From Colwellia sp. (lineage in GTDB: Bacteria; Pseudomonadota; Gammaproteobacteria; Enterobacterales; Alteromonadaceae), in NCBI GenBank assembly GCA_013215465.1, contig JABSOW010000003.1:124001-188000 (forward strand): a DNA stretch of 64,000 bases. Reading direction: 5' to 3'. Of the stretch, positions 8,830 to 17,844 are shown in pieces; within the stretch, counting starts at the first letter, position 1; the number at the start of each line of letters is the position of its first letter. The position numbers were made by a program, and so were the translations under genes. Under the pieces are notes generated by a model. It saw nothing but the letters and a program-made list of their open reading frames with translations. It did not search any database and was not told where the DNA came from.

Positions 8830-10312
8830 TACTCGGCAAGATTTTATCTATCGCCTCAAAATTAGTTGCTATAAAGCGCTGTAGGCCATGTGCAGCATTC
8901 GCACCATCACCAACAAACTGCATCGAAAATGCGATTAGGCCATTATTATCTGCTCTACCTAATAATAAATGTGTGGTTCGATATAATTTGGCTTTTATAT
9001 CGCTGGTAAATTTTTCCTTGCCAAGTTGATACCAGTGAATAATATAACGGTTGTCTCCTGCGGGTGCAGCAAGTTTGGTTAAGTAAACATCAGTATTGCT
9101 GCCAGTAAGCGCGATAACTTTTCTGTTAACTAAAGTCCAACGATCGGCGTTATAAAGCTTATTCTGGGAAGAAATCAGCTCTCCCTTACCACCGTTATAA
9201 GACGCAATAAAGAAGTCAATGTTTTGGCCATTAGCGCCCTGAACATGTCCTTGTTGAATAACATCGGCATCAGGAAAGTGAGGTTGCCACTGCCTAAGCT
9301 TTTCTTGTATAACAACGAATGGCAGCTGTTGTAAATTCAGTGATTGTGGGTGAGCAACTACAGAGGTGTTAGGTTTTTCAATATTACTAATCCATGCATA
9401 TTGAAGTAAAAATAACGCGGCAATAAATAAACTAGGAAACCAAAGTTGAGTTTTAGTACTTACCCGTAATGATATTTCACTTACAGCAGGCTCAGTTGTG
9501 TCAGTCTTATCTCTAAATTTTTCACCAATCATTATTAATAAAAATAAAATAATTGCATAAAAAACGCCTCCGTAAATCAGGTGATCAGCCCCTGCAGCAT
9601 ACTCCATATCTGTTAAATGTGCAGTTAATACAATACCATATACCCTTAAAGCATTAGCAATAATGGGCACTACTAATGAAATTAGTACAAATGATAATTG
9701 CTTGGTTAAGGTTTTAAATGACAAATAAGCATACAAATTACCAAAAACAATAGATGCTACTAGAAAACTAATTCCTGAACAGGCCTCGGCAACTAAAAAT
9801 CGTCCTTCAGGAATATCTAAATAAAGGCCATTTCTATAAATTGGCACTCCTGTCATTTCTAACAAGGGCACGGCTAAATCAGTCGTCAGCTCTTGTAAAT
9901 AAGGTATTAGTTGCTCACCAACAGGGATAGCAAACAACATAAAATATAAAGGGAATTTGATGATTTTGGCCGCTTGATTACCAATAACAAGCCAAATAAG
10001 TAATGGTAATGAAACAAAGGTGGCGATATGCATAAATAAACGGATATCACCCACATACCCAAAAGTATAGAGAACTAGTGTCCCCATTAAAGGGACAAGC
10101 AACCAATAATTAGCCACAAAAGATTGTTGAAAAAGTAACCTTCTCTTTTGATAAATAAGAAAAAAAGCCCCAGGAATAACTAGAAAGCAATGATTAAATA
10201 TTTCAGAAGCAGTCCATACGCTTATAGCTGTGGTTACTCCTTGATAATAGGTATAAAACCAAGCGATAAATATAACTACAATAGGAAATCCTTTAACTAT
10301 TAGGTTAATCAT
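8816..10312 (-). CDS. xrtA: Exosortase A with C-terminal EpsI domain
   Basis: 498 aa. The N-terminal ~270 residues are a polytopic exosortase with the three catalytic landmarks: Cys178 in EACSGI, Arg223 in NALRV and His244 in ADHLIYGG. This cysteine-protease-like enzyme cleaves PEP-CTERM proteins at the inner membrane. After a linker and one more membrane helix (about 293-308), residues 325-498 match the periplasmic EpsI domain (LRQWQPHFPDADVIQQGHV...YNGGKGELISS), so this is the fused XrtA-EpsI form. The start is 3 bp downstream of the deacetylase stop. Its probable substrates are the two PEP-CTERM proteins encoded at 21997 and 23435. Confidence 0.93.
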   Translation of the reverse strand: MINLIVKGFPIVVIFIAWFYTYYQGVTTAISVWTASEIFNHCFLVIPGAFFLIYQKRRLLFQQSFVANYWLLVPLMGTLVLYTFGYVGDIRLFMHIATFVSLPLLIWLVIGNQAAKIIKFPLYFMLFAIPVGEQLIPYLQELTTDLAVPLLEMTGVPIYRNGLYLDIPEGRFLVAEACSGISFLVASIVFGNLYAYLSFKTLTKQLSFVLISLVVPIIANALRVYGIVLTAHLTDMEYAAGADHLIYGGVFYAIILFLLIMIGEKFRDKTDTTEPAVSEISLRVSTKTQLWFPSLFIAALFLLQYAWISNIEKPNTSVVAHPQSLNLQQLPFVVIQEKLRQWQPHFPDADVIQQGHVQGANGQNIDFFIASYNGGKGELISSQNKLYNADRWTLVNRKVIALTGSNTDVYLTKLAAPAGDNRYIIHWYQLGKEKFTSDIKAKLYRTTHLLLGRADNNGLIAFSMQFVGDGANAAHGLQRFIATNFEAIDKILPSNDDA

Positions 10313-10314
10313 AT

Positions 10315-11172
10315 TTATTTAGCTACATCATCTAAATAAACACTTTTCATGGTGTTCCACTGGTAATCTTCTAACAAACGAATTACCTTCCCTTCCATTT
10401 TAGACAAATTTAAATAATGTCTTAACTTTGATTTTACCGAGGCCCCTGAAATTTTGGGCTGCTCTGGGTCTATTTCCCACGGATGAAAATAAAAACTATA
10501 AGGCTGCTGCTCTGCTTTTAAATAAGCATCAATTCGCCTTTTTGATAACCAGTAAGGATAAAGACGAAAATAGCCGCCGCCACCTATACCGGTATTTTTA
10601 CCATTTTTACGTGACGTGGGCACTGGAATTTCAATTATTTTTTTATTCTGATAACACTCTGGACGTTCATACTTAAATCGAGGCCAATTAGGAACACCGT
10701 ATAAATCATGCTCTATTGGGTAAGTACTGGAGCTATATTCAAAACCGAGTTCCATTAAAATATCATAAACCCAAGTGTTACTATCATTCACCGAGAAACT
10801 TGGCGCTCGGTAACCAATAATAGCCTGCCCTGAGGCATCTTCTAAAATTTGTTTACTTTTAGCTAAATCATCACGAAACTCTTGCTGAGTTTGAGTGAAG
10901 GCTCGCTGATGAGCATAGCTATGACTCGCTAGTTCATGCCCTTGTTCTACAATAGCTTTAATTAAATTAGGACAACGTTCTGCTACCCAACCTAAGGTAA
11001 AGAAAGTACTCTTTACCTTATATTGAGAGAATAACTCAAGTAAGCGATACGTATTTTTTTCAACTCGTAACTCTAAATTCGACCAATTCGTTGGCGCTAT
11101 ATTTTTTTCAAAAGCAGCCACATGGAAGTAATCTTCAATATCAACGGTCATTGCATTAATTATTTGACTCAT
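10315..11172 (-). CDS. XrtA-associated polysaccharide deacetylase (TIGR03006 type)
   Basis: 285-aa NodB/CE4-fold deacetylase. The metal and catalytic motif is TVDIEDYFH (Asp11/Asp14), with HSYAHQR (His84, His88) as the second metal motif. GYRAPSFSVN and the PEP-CTERM-locus type end FYFHPWEIDPEQP follow. It lacks a signal peptide, as is usual for this subfamily. It probably removes N- or O-acetyl groups from the EPS or its lipid-linked precursor. An AAGGG ribosome-binding site lies 8 bp upstream of the ATG, directly at the edge of a REP-like repeat. It is followed 3 bp later by xrtA. Confidence 0.9.
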   Translation of the reverse strand: MSQIINAMTVDIEDYFHVAAFEKNIAPTNWSNLELRVEKNTYRLLELFSQYKVKSTFFTLGWVAERCPNLIKAIVEQGHELASHSYAHQRAFTQTQQEFRDDLAKSKQILEDASGQAIIGYRAPSFSVNDSNTWVYDILMELGFEYSSSTYPIEHDLYGVPNWPRFKYERPECYQNKKIIEIPVPTSRKNGKNTGIGGGGYFRLYPYWLSKRRIDAYLKAEQQPYSFYFHPWEIDPEQPKISGASVKSKLRHYLNLSKMEGKVIRLLEDYQWNTMKSVYLDDVAK

Positions 11173-11184
11173 AAATAAAGCCCT

Positions 11185-11406
11185 TGTCGCAATAAATTAC
11201 GACCTACCTTATTAGATTTCAATGTGGGTTGGATTTTAATCCAACAAAAAGCAATATGCTGCACTGAACTGAGAGCTACAACTTGTCGCAATAAATTACG
11301 ACCTACCTTATTAGATTTCAATGTGGGTTGGATTTTAATCCAACAAAAAGCAATATGCTGCACTGAACTGAGAGCTACAGCTTGTCGCAATAAATTACGA
11401 CCTACA
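11185..11406. repeat. 99-bp tandem repeat with REP-like palindromes and a second dyad
   Basis: REP-like units lie at 11185-11208, 11284-11307 and 11383-11406 (period 99 bp). Inside each full unit is a second, perfect palindrome GTTGGATTTTAATCCAAC (11228-11245 and 11327-11344), preceded by GTGG. The two 99-bp units are almost identical. Since 99 is a multiple of three, open frames appear on both strands, but they only translate the repeat. The array fills the gap between the EpsB-type transferase and the deacetylase. Confidence 0.85.
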
Positions 11407-11416
11407 ATGTTTTTCA

Positions 11417-12820
11417 TTAACGGCCCTTACCAAACAATACTATTTCTACCGTACGGACAAGAATAAGTAAATCAAGTAAGAAACTACGATGCTTAATATA
11501 ATAGAGATCGTACTTTAACTTTTCTAATGAATCTGCTTCTGTAGCACCATAAGGGTACTTTAATTGTGCCCAGCCAGTTAAGCCCGGCTTAACATTATGA
11601 CGTTCATTATAATAAGGAATATTTTTAATTAAGCTTTGAACAAACTCAGGACGCTCAGGTCTAGGGCCAACAAAACCCATATCACCGCAAATCACATTGT
11701 ACATTTGTGGTAACTCATCAATACGATATTTACGCAGGTAGTTACCTATTTTAGTAATTCTTGGATCGTTTTCACTCGCCATTTGCGCACCAAACTTTTC
11801 AGCATCAAGGCGCATACTTCTAAACTTAATAATATTGAACGGTTCGCCATCAACACCTACTCGCTCTTGAGTATAAAAAATAGGTGCACGCAAGCCTTCA
11901 TCAAGCTTCATCATAATGATGGTGATTAACATCACTGGCCAAGTAATAATAAAAAGCACCACCGCCATAACGGCATTAAAAACCCAATCTAAAGAGTTTC
12001 GCAAATAGTTTACTGAGGCAAAACCATTCGAATATATCACCCAACTAGGGTAAATAAGGTTTACCGCAATTTGCCCCGTTTCCCGTTCGATAAAATCTAA
12101 AATTTCGGTAATTTCGACACCACGTATTTTACAAGCAAATAATTCATCTACCGGCAAATTATTACGTCGCTCATCACTGGCAACGACAATTTCATCAATA
12201 CCATTTTCTAGTGCATAATTAACTAATGAGCCCTCAAGAGATATACGCGTTTCTTCTTTAATACCTTCTTCTAAATCACCGTTCATAATAATGTAACCGT
12301 GCACAGAAAAATTTTGCCTATCAACATCACGGCGCATTCTTCTTTCAATGATAGAGGCTCGTTCGCCAGCACCAAGCACTAAAACAACGCGTTTATTAAA
12401 GCCAAAAAAGTCTACTTGAAAAGTAAAATAGCGAAAAGAACTAATAACAATAAAACTGACTAAAGAAGCAAATGCTAATATTTCAATCGGCAAAGCATTT
12501 TCGCCATAAAGAGGGTTTATTATCGTTAAAATAAAAAAGGATACCGCAACACACATTAACAATCGACGAATAACAGCACGAAAATTCACCCTTAACTTGG
12601 AATTATACAAGCCTAGTGCTAATGAGCTTAATTGATTCAATAGGGCAAAAACGAGGGCGTAAACAAATAGGTAATTATCAGTAATTGGTGTAACCGTAAT
12701 AAATGACATCAAATCATTTAAATAGAGTGCTGATGGCAACGCCACGGCTAGTAATATAAACTCGATAATAGTCAGAGTTTTACTAGCCAACGGTAAGTCT
12801 CTAAATTTCGGGCTAGACAT
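11417..12820 (-). CDS. EpsB-type initiating sugar-1-phosphate transferase (TIGR03013)
   Basis: 467-aa polyisoprenyl-phosphate hexose-1-phosphate transferase. Four N-terminal membrane helices (about 15-140) are followed by a nucleotide-binding-like domain (VVLVLGAGERASIIERRMRRD, about 145-165). A further helix (about 280-305) leads to the catalytic bacterial sugar transferase domain (ERVGVDGEPFNIIKFRSMR; RKYRIDELPQMYNVICGDMGFVGPRPERPEF; VKPGLTGWAQ). It starts EPS repeat-unit assembly by placing the first sugar phosphate on undecaprenyl phosphate. It heads the minus-strand operon that includes xrtA and is divergent from the export operon. Confidence 0.92.
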   Translation of the reverse strand: MSSPKFRDLPLASKTLTIIEFILLAVALPSALYLNDLMSFITVTPITDNYLFVYALVFALLNQLSSLALGLYNSKLRVNFRAVIRRLLMCVAVSFFILTIINPLYGENALPIEILAFASLVSFIVISSFRYFTFQVDFFGFNKRVVLVLGAGERASIIERRMRRDVDRQNFSVHGYIIMNGDLEEGIKEETRISLEGSLVNYALENGIDEIVVASDERRNNLPVDELFACKIRGVEITEILDFIERETGQIAVNLIYPSWVIYSNGFASVNYLRNSLDWVFNAVMAVVLFIITWPVMLITIIMMKLDEGLRAPIFYTQERVGVDGEPFNIIKFRSMRLDAEKFGAQMASENDPRITKIGNYLRKYRIDELPQMYNVICGDMGFVGPRPERPEFVQSLIKNIPYYNERHNVKPGLTGWAQLKYPYGATEADSLEKLKYDLYYIKHRSFLLDLLILVRTVEIVLFGKGR

Positions 12821-12862
12821 ATTGAGGTTACTTTCCTTGATAAATTATATAAATGCCAGTTA

Positions 12863-12883
12863 GTTATTGCTTGTTACAATAAC
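12863..12883. promoter_or_regulatory. Dyad in the divergent EPS promoter region
   Basis: A perfect 7-bp inverted repeat, GTTATTG-CTTGTTA-CAATAAC, lies 43 bp upstream of the initiating transferase gene and 152 bp upstream of the export lipoprotein gene. Its position between the two divergent EPS operons would suit a shared regulator. No sigma-54 motif is visible here. Function is inferred from symmetry only. Confidence 0.3.
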
Positions 12884-13034
12884 GCTAAACAGATAAAACT
12901 GAGAAATGATTCTAGCAAAAATACTAACAAAGTTAACGTTTTATTTACGCTTGTTAAAATGTGTGCATATCAGAAAAAAATACAATACAATCAGTAGCTG
13001 AATTAAAATATTTTTTGATGTTAAGGTATGAACC

Positions 13035-13673
13035 ATGGATAAAACATTTACTCAGTCACTAAAAGTAATCGTTACTTTGCTTTTAATACAAATCATTTCT
13101 GCCTGCTCTACTACTAATAATTTACCAACAGCAACATTGCATCCCTCAAATACGGCAGATATTAACTCTTATAAATATCTCATTGGTGCTGGAGATGTAC
13201 TTAATATATTTGTTTGGCGTAATCCTGAAGTTTCAGGTTCATTTGTTGTTCGCCCCGATGGCATGATTACTACCTCACTTGTTGAAGACATTAAAGTAGC
13301 AGGTAAAACACCAACTGAACTAGCCCGCTCAATAGAAGAGATATTAGCAACTTATTTAAGAGAGCCTATTGTTACAGTAACGGTAAATAATTTTATTGGC
13401 CCATTCAGTGAACAAATTCGCGTGATTGGCGAGGCAGCACAACCTCGCGCGATTAATTATACTCAGCACATGACCTTGTTAGATGTAATGATTCAAGTGG
13501 GCGGCTTAACCGAGTTTGCTGACGGCAATGATGCTGTTCTAGTTAGAATAGAAGATGGCCAACAAAAACAATATGAAATTATGATTGACGAATTATTAAA
13601 AGACGGTGAAATTAGTGCCAACGTTGATATGCTTCCAGGTGATATTATTATCATTCCTGAAGCTTGGTTTTAA
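13035..13673 (+). CDS. XrtA-system polysaccharide export lipoprotein, Wza-like (TIGR03027)
   Basis: 212 aa with a lipoprotein signal ending ISAC (lipidated Cys24). A poly-export/SLBB architecture follows: YLIGAGDVLNIFVWRNPEVSG..VRPDG (about 49-78) and the SLBB part IRVIGEAAQPRAINY..HMTLLDVMIQVGGLTEFA (about 134-170). It forms the outer-membrane or periplasmic exit channel for EPS. Its length is short compared with E. coli Wza but typical of the PEP-CTERM form. A TTAAGG ribosome-binding site 8 bp upstream fixes the start at 13035; an earlier ATG at 13028 runs into a stop. It is the first gene of the plus-strand export operon. Confidence 0.9.
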   Translation: MDKTFTQSLKVIVTLLLIQIISACSTTNNLPTATLHPSNTADINSYKYLIGAGDVLNIFVWRNPEVSGSFVVRPDGMITTSLVEDIKVAGKTPTELARSIEEILATYLREPIVTVTVNNFIGPFSEQIRVIGEAAQPRAINYTQHMTLLDVMIQVGGLTEFADGNDAVLVRIEDGQQKQYEIMIDELLKDGEISANVDMLPGDIIIIPEAWF

Positions 13674-13704
13674 ATTTTAAGACAGTACCGCATTTCGAAA
13701 ACAC

Positions 13705-13790
13705 AGTGGCGAGTAACGAGTTATTAGTTACGAAATAAAATTACGAGAATGTGGGTGCTTCGATACTCGTCTCCTTATCTTCTCGTAACT
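13705..13790. repeat. Dispersed imperfect palindrome (GTAACGAG family), copy 1
   Basis: A gap repeat with the pattern GTAACGAG ... CTTCGATACTCGT ... TCTTCTCGTAACT. The same pattern recurs at 18891-18959, 28761-28823 and, degenerate, 28889-28944. The ends (GTAACGAG/CTCGTAAC) are inverted. It separates the export lipoprotein gene from the chain-length gene. It may interfere with or regulate co-transcription, but no terminator T-run is present. Confidence 0.5.
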
Positions 13791-13840
13791 TAGTTCATTC
13801 CGCCGACAAAGGATATAACTAATGAAGGTTAAAATTTAGA

Positions 13841-15430
13841 ATGCAAGAAATATTTGATGATCTGATAGATTATTTAAAAGGAATTTGGATTAAACGTCGA
13901 TATATCATTATATCAACTTGGTTAATATGCCCTATTGGTTGGGGTGTAGTCGCGATGATGCCAGACATTTATCAGTCTAAGGCACGTATTTATGCAGATA
14001 CTCAATCAATTTTAGCCCCTTTATTAAAAGGACTTACGGTTCAAACAAATCCCGATATACAGATCAACTTAATGATTAAAACCTTATTAAGCCGACCTAA
14101 TTTAGAGCGTATCTCTCGAATGACTGATATGGACATTCAAGCGGAAACCCCTCAACAATATGAAGCTATTATTTTAAGATTAAGAGAAGACATTAAAATA
14201 ATAAAACAAAGAGGAAGGGATAATATATTTACTATCTCTTTTGAAGATCAAAATCCTGAAATGGCTAAAAATGTTGTGCAGTCAGCGTTAACTGTCTTTA
14301 TTGAAAATACCCTTGGCGATAATCGAACAGATGCCGACTCAGCCCAAAAGTTCTTAAAAAGCCAAATAGCTGAATATGAAAATAGACTTTCTAGTGCCGA
14401 GTCTCGCTTAACCGCTTTTAAACAAAAATATAGTCATATGTTGCCAGATCAATATGGCGGTTATTATAACAAGCTTAATATTGCCAAAGAACAGTTACAA
14501 ATGATTGAACTTAGTTTACTTGAAACCGAAACCCAACTTAAATCAGCAAAAGCACAATTAAAAACGGTACCAAGCCAATCAACTAATTCTCAAAATAAAA
14601 TCCAAACCGCTAATTCAATTAAAACCAGCTATGATGAACGTATCGCTGAATTAGAGCTTACCTTGGACTCTTTACAGCTAAGATATACGGATAAACACCC
14701 CGATGTTGCTGAAGCTAAAAGGCGCTTAGCGCACTTAGAAAAACAACGTACTAAAGAAATAGATGATTACTTAAACATAACGAGCAGTGAAAACGGTGAT
14801 ACCTTAATAACCAGTCAAAACCCTGTTATTCAACAATTACAAATTCAAGTGAACCAATATGAAAACCAAGTGGCTTTGTTAAAAGTTAGAGCTAACGATT
14901 ATCAAACTAAAGTTAAAGATCTTGAAAATAAAATCTACATTTTGCCTGAAATTGAAGGTGAGCTGGTTGCACTGAATCGCGGCTATGAAATTACAAAAAG
15001 TAAATATGAACAATTGTTAAATAGACAAGAAACAGCCCTACTAGCACAACAAGCCGATGAAACTACCAATAAAATTCAGTTTAAAGTAATTGATCCCCCT
15101 AGAGCAGCGACAAAACCAACAGGACCTAAGCGAATTTTATTCTTCTTATTAGTCGCGTTTATTGGCCTTGGTGCTGGTATAGGATTGTCGTTGCTACTAA
15201 GCCAATTATCACCGATAGCCACTTCTACCTCTCAATTATCAAAAGCTACAGGCGTGCCTGTATTCGGCGTTGTCTCAGCAAATGAAAATTTAGGTTTGCA
15301 AAAATGGCATAAAAAGAAAACAATTGTTTTTATTATTTCAAACCTATGTTTACTTGTTATTCTTATTATATTTATGAGTTATTTTTTATTCCCTGACGCC
15401 ATTCAAGCACCACTGAAAAGGATACTGTAA
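13841..15430 (+). CDS. XrtA-system chain-length determinant (TIGR03007, Wzz/GumC-like)
   Basis: 529-aa inner-membrane co-polymerase. A first membrane helix at about 20-38 is followed by the Wzz domain (YQSKARIYADTQSILAPLLKGLTVQTN). A long periplasmic coiled-coil segment (about 150-400, including AQLKTVPSQ and YTDKHPDVAEAKRRLAHLEKQ) leads to the proline/glycine-rich second membrane helix (PPRAATKPTGPKRILFF, about 415-450). A third C-terminal helix (about 490-512) follows. It controls EPS length and works with the separate tyrosine kinase encoded 3 bp downstream, the usual split of the BY-kinase system in PEP-CTERM loci. Confidence 0.9.
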   Translation: MQEIFDDLIDYLKGIWIKRRYIIISTWLICPIGWGVVAMMPDIYQSKARIYADTQSILAPLLKGLTVQTNPDIQINLMIKTLLSRPNLERISRMTDMDIQAETPQQYEAIILRLREDIKIIKQRGRDNIFTISFEDQNPEMAKNVVQSALTVFIENTLGDNRTDADSAQKFLKSQIAEYENRLSSAESRLTAFKQKYSHMLPDQYGGYYNKLNIAKEQLQMIELSLLETETQLKSAKAQLKTVPSQSTNSQNKIQTANSIKTSYDERIAELELTLDSLQLRYTDKHPDVAEAKRRLAHLEKQRTKEIDDYLNITSSENGDTLITSQNPVIQQLQIQVNQYENQVALLKVRANDYQTKVKDLENKIYILPEIEGELVALNRGYEITKSKYEQLLNRQETALLAQQADETTNKIQFKVIDPPRAATKPTGPKRILFFLLVAFIGLGAGIGLSLLLSQLSPIATSTSQLSKATGVPVFGVVSANENLGLQKWHKKKTIVFIISNLCLLVILIIFMSYFLFPDAIQAPLKRIL

Positions 15431-15433
15431 GCC

Positions 15434-16372
15434 GTGAGTACTATAGAAAAGGCATTGGCCAAACAAAAGCAAGCTGCACAAAAGCAAAAAGATAATATTG
15501 AAGCGAGAGTAACAACAGGCTCACAACAAGGTGAAGATTCAAAAGAGTCTGAGTTTGAATCTTCAACACGGCGCATTAATGCTTCAGTTTCTAAAGCAGA
15601 TAATACGCTGGTAAAAACGACTACCACAGATAAAGAAACTATAATTTTAAACGGTGAGCACTTAACTAAAAAAGGGTTTATATATAGCACTGATAGCACT
15701 CATCATATACAAGAAGAGTTTCGCCATATTAAACGTAAATTGCTAAACAATGCTTTTGGCCCTGCCGCTAAAACATTAAAACATAGCAACTTAATTATGG
15801 TTAGTAGTTCTAATCCAAACGAAGGCAAGACTTTTATTTCAATAAACCTTGCCTTGAGTATTGCCTTAGAACAAGATAAAACCGTATTACTCATTGATGC
15901 GGATGTGTTAAGGCCAAGCTTGCACAAAGAATTAGAGTTTGAAAGTAAACAAGGCCTACTTGAATACTTACTTGATGAAGTACATTCTTTGTCTGATGTG
16001 ATTTATAATACCAGTATCGCTAATTTAAAATTAATACCTGCCGGTAAGCCACATCATTTAACCAATGAATTATTAGCAAGTAAAAAAATGGCAACTTTAG
16101 CGGACCAGTTAGCACAGCGTTACCCTGATCGCATTGTTATTTTTGATTGCCCGCCAATATTAGGGGTAACAGAAACCCCCGTTCTTTCTAGTTTAGTTGG
16201 ACAGGCGGTGATAGTAGTTGAAGAGTCAAAAACAAAATTGAATGATGTAAAAAAAGCAGTTTCACAGCTTAATGAAGACATCGCTGTCGGTTTCGTTATG
16301 AATAAAACAGTAATGTCGAAAAAGGATGGTTATGGCTATTACGGCTATGGATATAATAAAAAAAACCAATAG
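15434..16372 (+). CDS. XrtA-associated tyrosine autokinase (TIGR03018)
   Basis: 312-aa cytoplasmic BY-kinase. A basic, Gln-rich N-terminus is followed by Walker A (SSSNPNEGKT, about 124-133), Walker A' (LLIDADVLRPS, about 152-162) and Walker B (IVIFDCPP, about 234-241). The C-terminal tail YGYYGYGYNKKNQ is the autophosphorylated tyrosine cluster. It cycles phosphorylation to control EPS polymerisation through the chain-length protein. The start is GTG at 15434, 3 bp after the previous stop. Its 3' end overlaps the next gene by about 40 bp, so the Tyr cluster and the start of the beta-barrel gene share DNA. Confidence 0.92.
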   Translation: MSTIEKALAKQKQAAQKQKDNIEARVTTGSQQGEDSKESEFESSTRRINASVSKADNTLVKTTTTDKETIILNGEHLTKKGFIYSTDSTHHIQEEFRHIKRKLLNNAFGPAAKTLKHSNLIMVSSSNPNEGKTFISINLALSIALEQDKTVLLIDADVLRPSLHKELEFESKQGLLEYLLDEVHSLSDVIYNTSIANLKLIPAGKPHHLTNELLASKKMATLADQLAQRYPDRIVIFDCPPILGVTETPVLSSLVGQAVIVVEESKTKLNDVKKAVSQLNEDIAVGFVMNKTVMSKKDGYGYYGYGYNKKNQ

Positions 16373-17843
16373 AAACCATATCGCAAGCCACTGTATTGTA
16401 ACGCTATTAACCTTGGTAATAGCGTCAACTTCGGTTTTAGCAGGTGATTGGCAATTAAAACCTAATGTAAACTTAGATGAAACCTTCACTAATAATGTCG
16501 CGTTAACCTCTATAGAAACCACATCAAGCTTGGTCACGCAAACCATTGCTGGATTAGATGTAGAATATACCTCGAGTTTGGCAACTTTACAGTGGTCAGG
16601 CACCCAAATTTACGCTTTGTACAGCCATGACAGTGAGCTTAACAATGGTTTTCGCACGTTAAAGGCTAATGGTCAATACTCTTTTTGGCGTAGCGGCCCT
16701 ATGTTCACCGCTAGCGCTAATATAGCGAATGTAAGTCGAAATAATGCCCAAAACAGTTTGGCTGATTTAGTTTCAGCCGATACTGTTGAGCAAAAAAACT
16801 ACTCCACAGGCTTACAATATAATTTTGGTAATAGCAGTTATTCAGTAACATCATCTGTTAATTATAATATTACTAGAGCCGAAGATAACATTGGTGATAA
16901 CAATGGTTTTACGGCTCGGCTGGGTAGCGAAAACGGTAATAATGCTCGCCACCTATACTGGCAACTGAGCGGTAATTATACTAAGCGAAAGCAGCAATAT
17001 ACTGACAATGATGGTGAAAACTACACTGTAGAAGCACTTTTTGGCGCGATTACGGCTTGGAATTTAAACCCCTTTATTCGTTATTATGATGAAAACATTC
17101 AAGGTAGCGGTGTTAACCCAAATCTAAATACTACCTCATCTTGGGGGCCAGGGATAAGATGGCTAGCGACTCCACATATTATTATTGATCTTTCTTATAA
17201 CTTTGTTGCTGATGAAACCGTCAGTGATGACTATTTTGACACGTCAATACAATGGGAACCCTCCGCAAGAACGTCTTTAACTATCGGTTATAGCCAACGT
17301 TTTTTTGGTGACTCTTATAATCTAGATTTTAAACATAAAACCAGACGACTCACTAATTCAATTAGCTATGATGAAAGTTTACAGGTTTTTGATCGAAACT
17401 CATTTCAAGAGGTAACAGCGGAGGATCCTGAATTAATCGAAAGTAATGAGTATTCACTAAATAAGCGTTTGACCTGGTCATCTCAACTGCAGTTATCAAG
17501 AACATCATTTAGCGTAAGTATTTCCGCAAATGAAAGAACGAGTTTAGAAAGCAATATAGTAGATGACACTATTAACGCAAACATAAACGTAACACGCACA
17601 ATTAGCCCCAAAAGTAGCTTATCGTTATCCTCAGGATTTAACTATTCTATTTATGATAAAGACAACCCTGAAGGTAGTCGCCAAGAAGACTATTACCGCA
17701 CTATTTCAGCAACTTTCACCCGAAATTTAGCCTCTGCTTTATCATGCAATTTTACGGTAAAGCATATCAATCGTGACTCTACCATTGACCGCTTTAGTTA
17801 CGATGAAAGGCGCGCAATAATTAATATAACAAAAGAATTTTAA
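16332..17843 (+). CDS. PEP-CTERM-system outer-membrane beta-barrel (TIGR03016)
   Basis: About 503 aa. The signal peptide (basic KKTNRNH, then a hydrophobic stretch to STSVLA) precedes a long series of amphipathic beta strands with alternating aromatic residues. The protein ends ...RAIINITKEF, with a terminal Phe typical of BAM-inserted barrels. The frame also opens at 16326 and 16347. I chose 16332 because AAAAAGGA ends 5 bp before that ATG. Family knowledge puts these barrels in XrtA EPS loci, probably as the outer-membrane partner in secretion; no activity is established from sequence. It overlaps the kinase gene and is 1 bp from the ATPase gene. Confidence 0.85.
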   Translation: MAITAMDIIKKTNRNHIASHCIVTLLTLVIASTSVLAGDWQLKPNVNLDETFTNNVALTSIETTSSLVTQTIAGLDVEYTSSLATLQWSGTQIYALYSHDSELNNGFRTLKANGQYSFWRSGPMFTASANIANVSRNNAQNSLADLVSADTVEQKNYSTGLQYNFGNSSYSVTSSVNYNITRAEDNIGDNNGFTARLGSENGNNARHLYWQLSGNYTKRKQQYTDNDGENYTVEALFGAITAWNLNPFIRYYDENIQGSGVNPNLNTTSSWGPGIRWLATPHIIIDLSYNFVADETVSDDYFDTSIQWEPSARTSLTIGYSQRFFGDSYNLDFKHKTRRLTNSISYDESLQVFDRNSFQEVTAEDPELIESNEYSLNKRLTWSSQLQLSRTSFSVSISANERTSLESNIVDDTINANINVTRTISPKSSLSLSSGFNYSIYDKDNPEGSRQEDYYRTISATFTRNLASALSCNFTVKHINRDSTIDRFSYDERRAIINITKEF

Positions 17844-17844
17844 C

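Noticed and set aside
11169..11466. Overlapping 80-82-codon frames on both strands
   Set aside because: They are translations of the 99-bp tandem repeat, open because 99 is a multiple of three.
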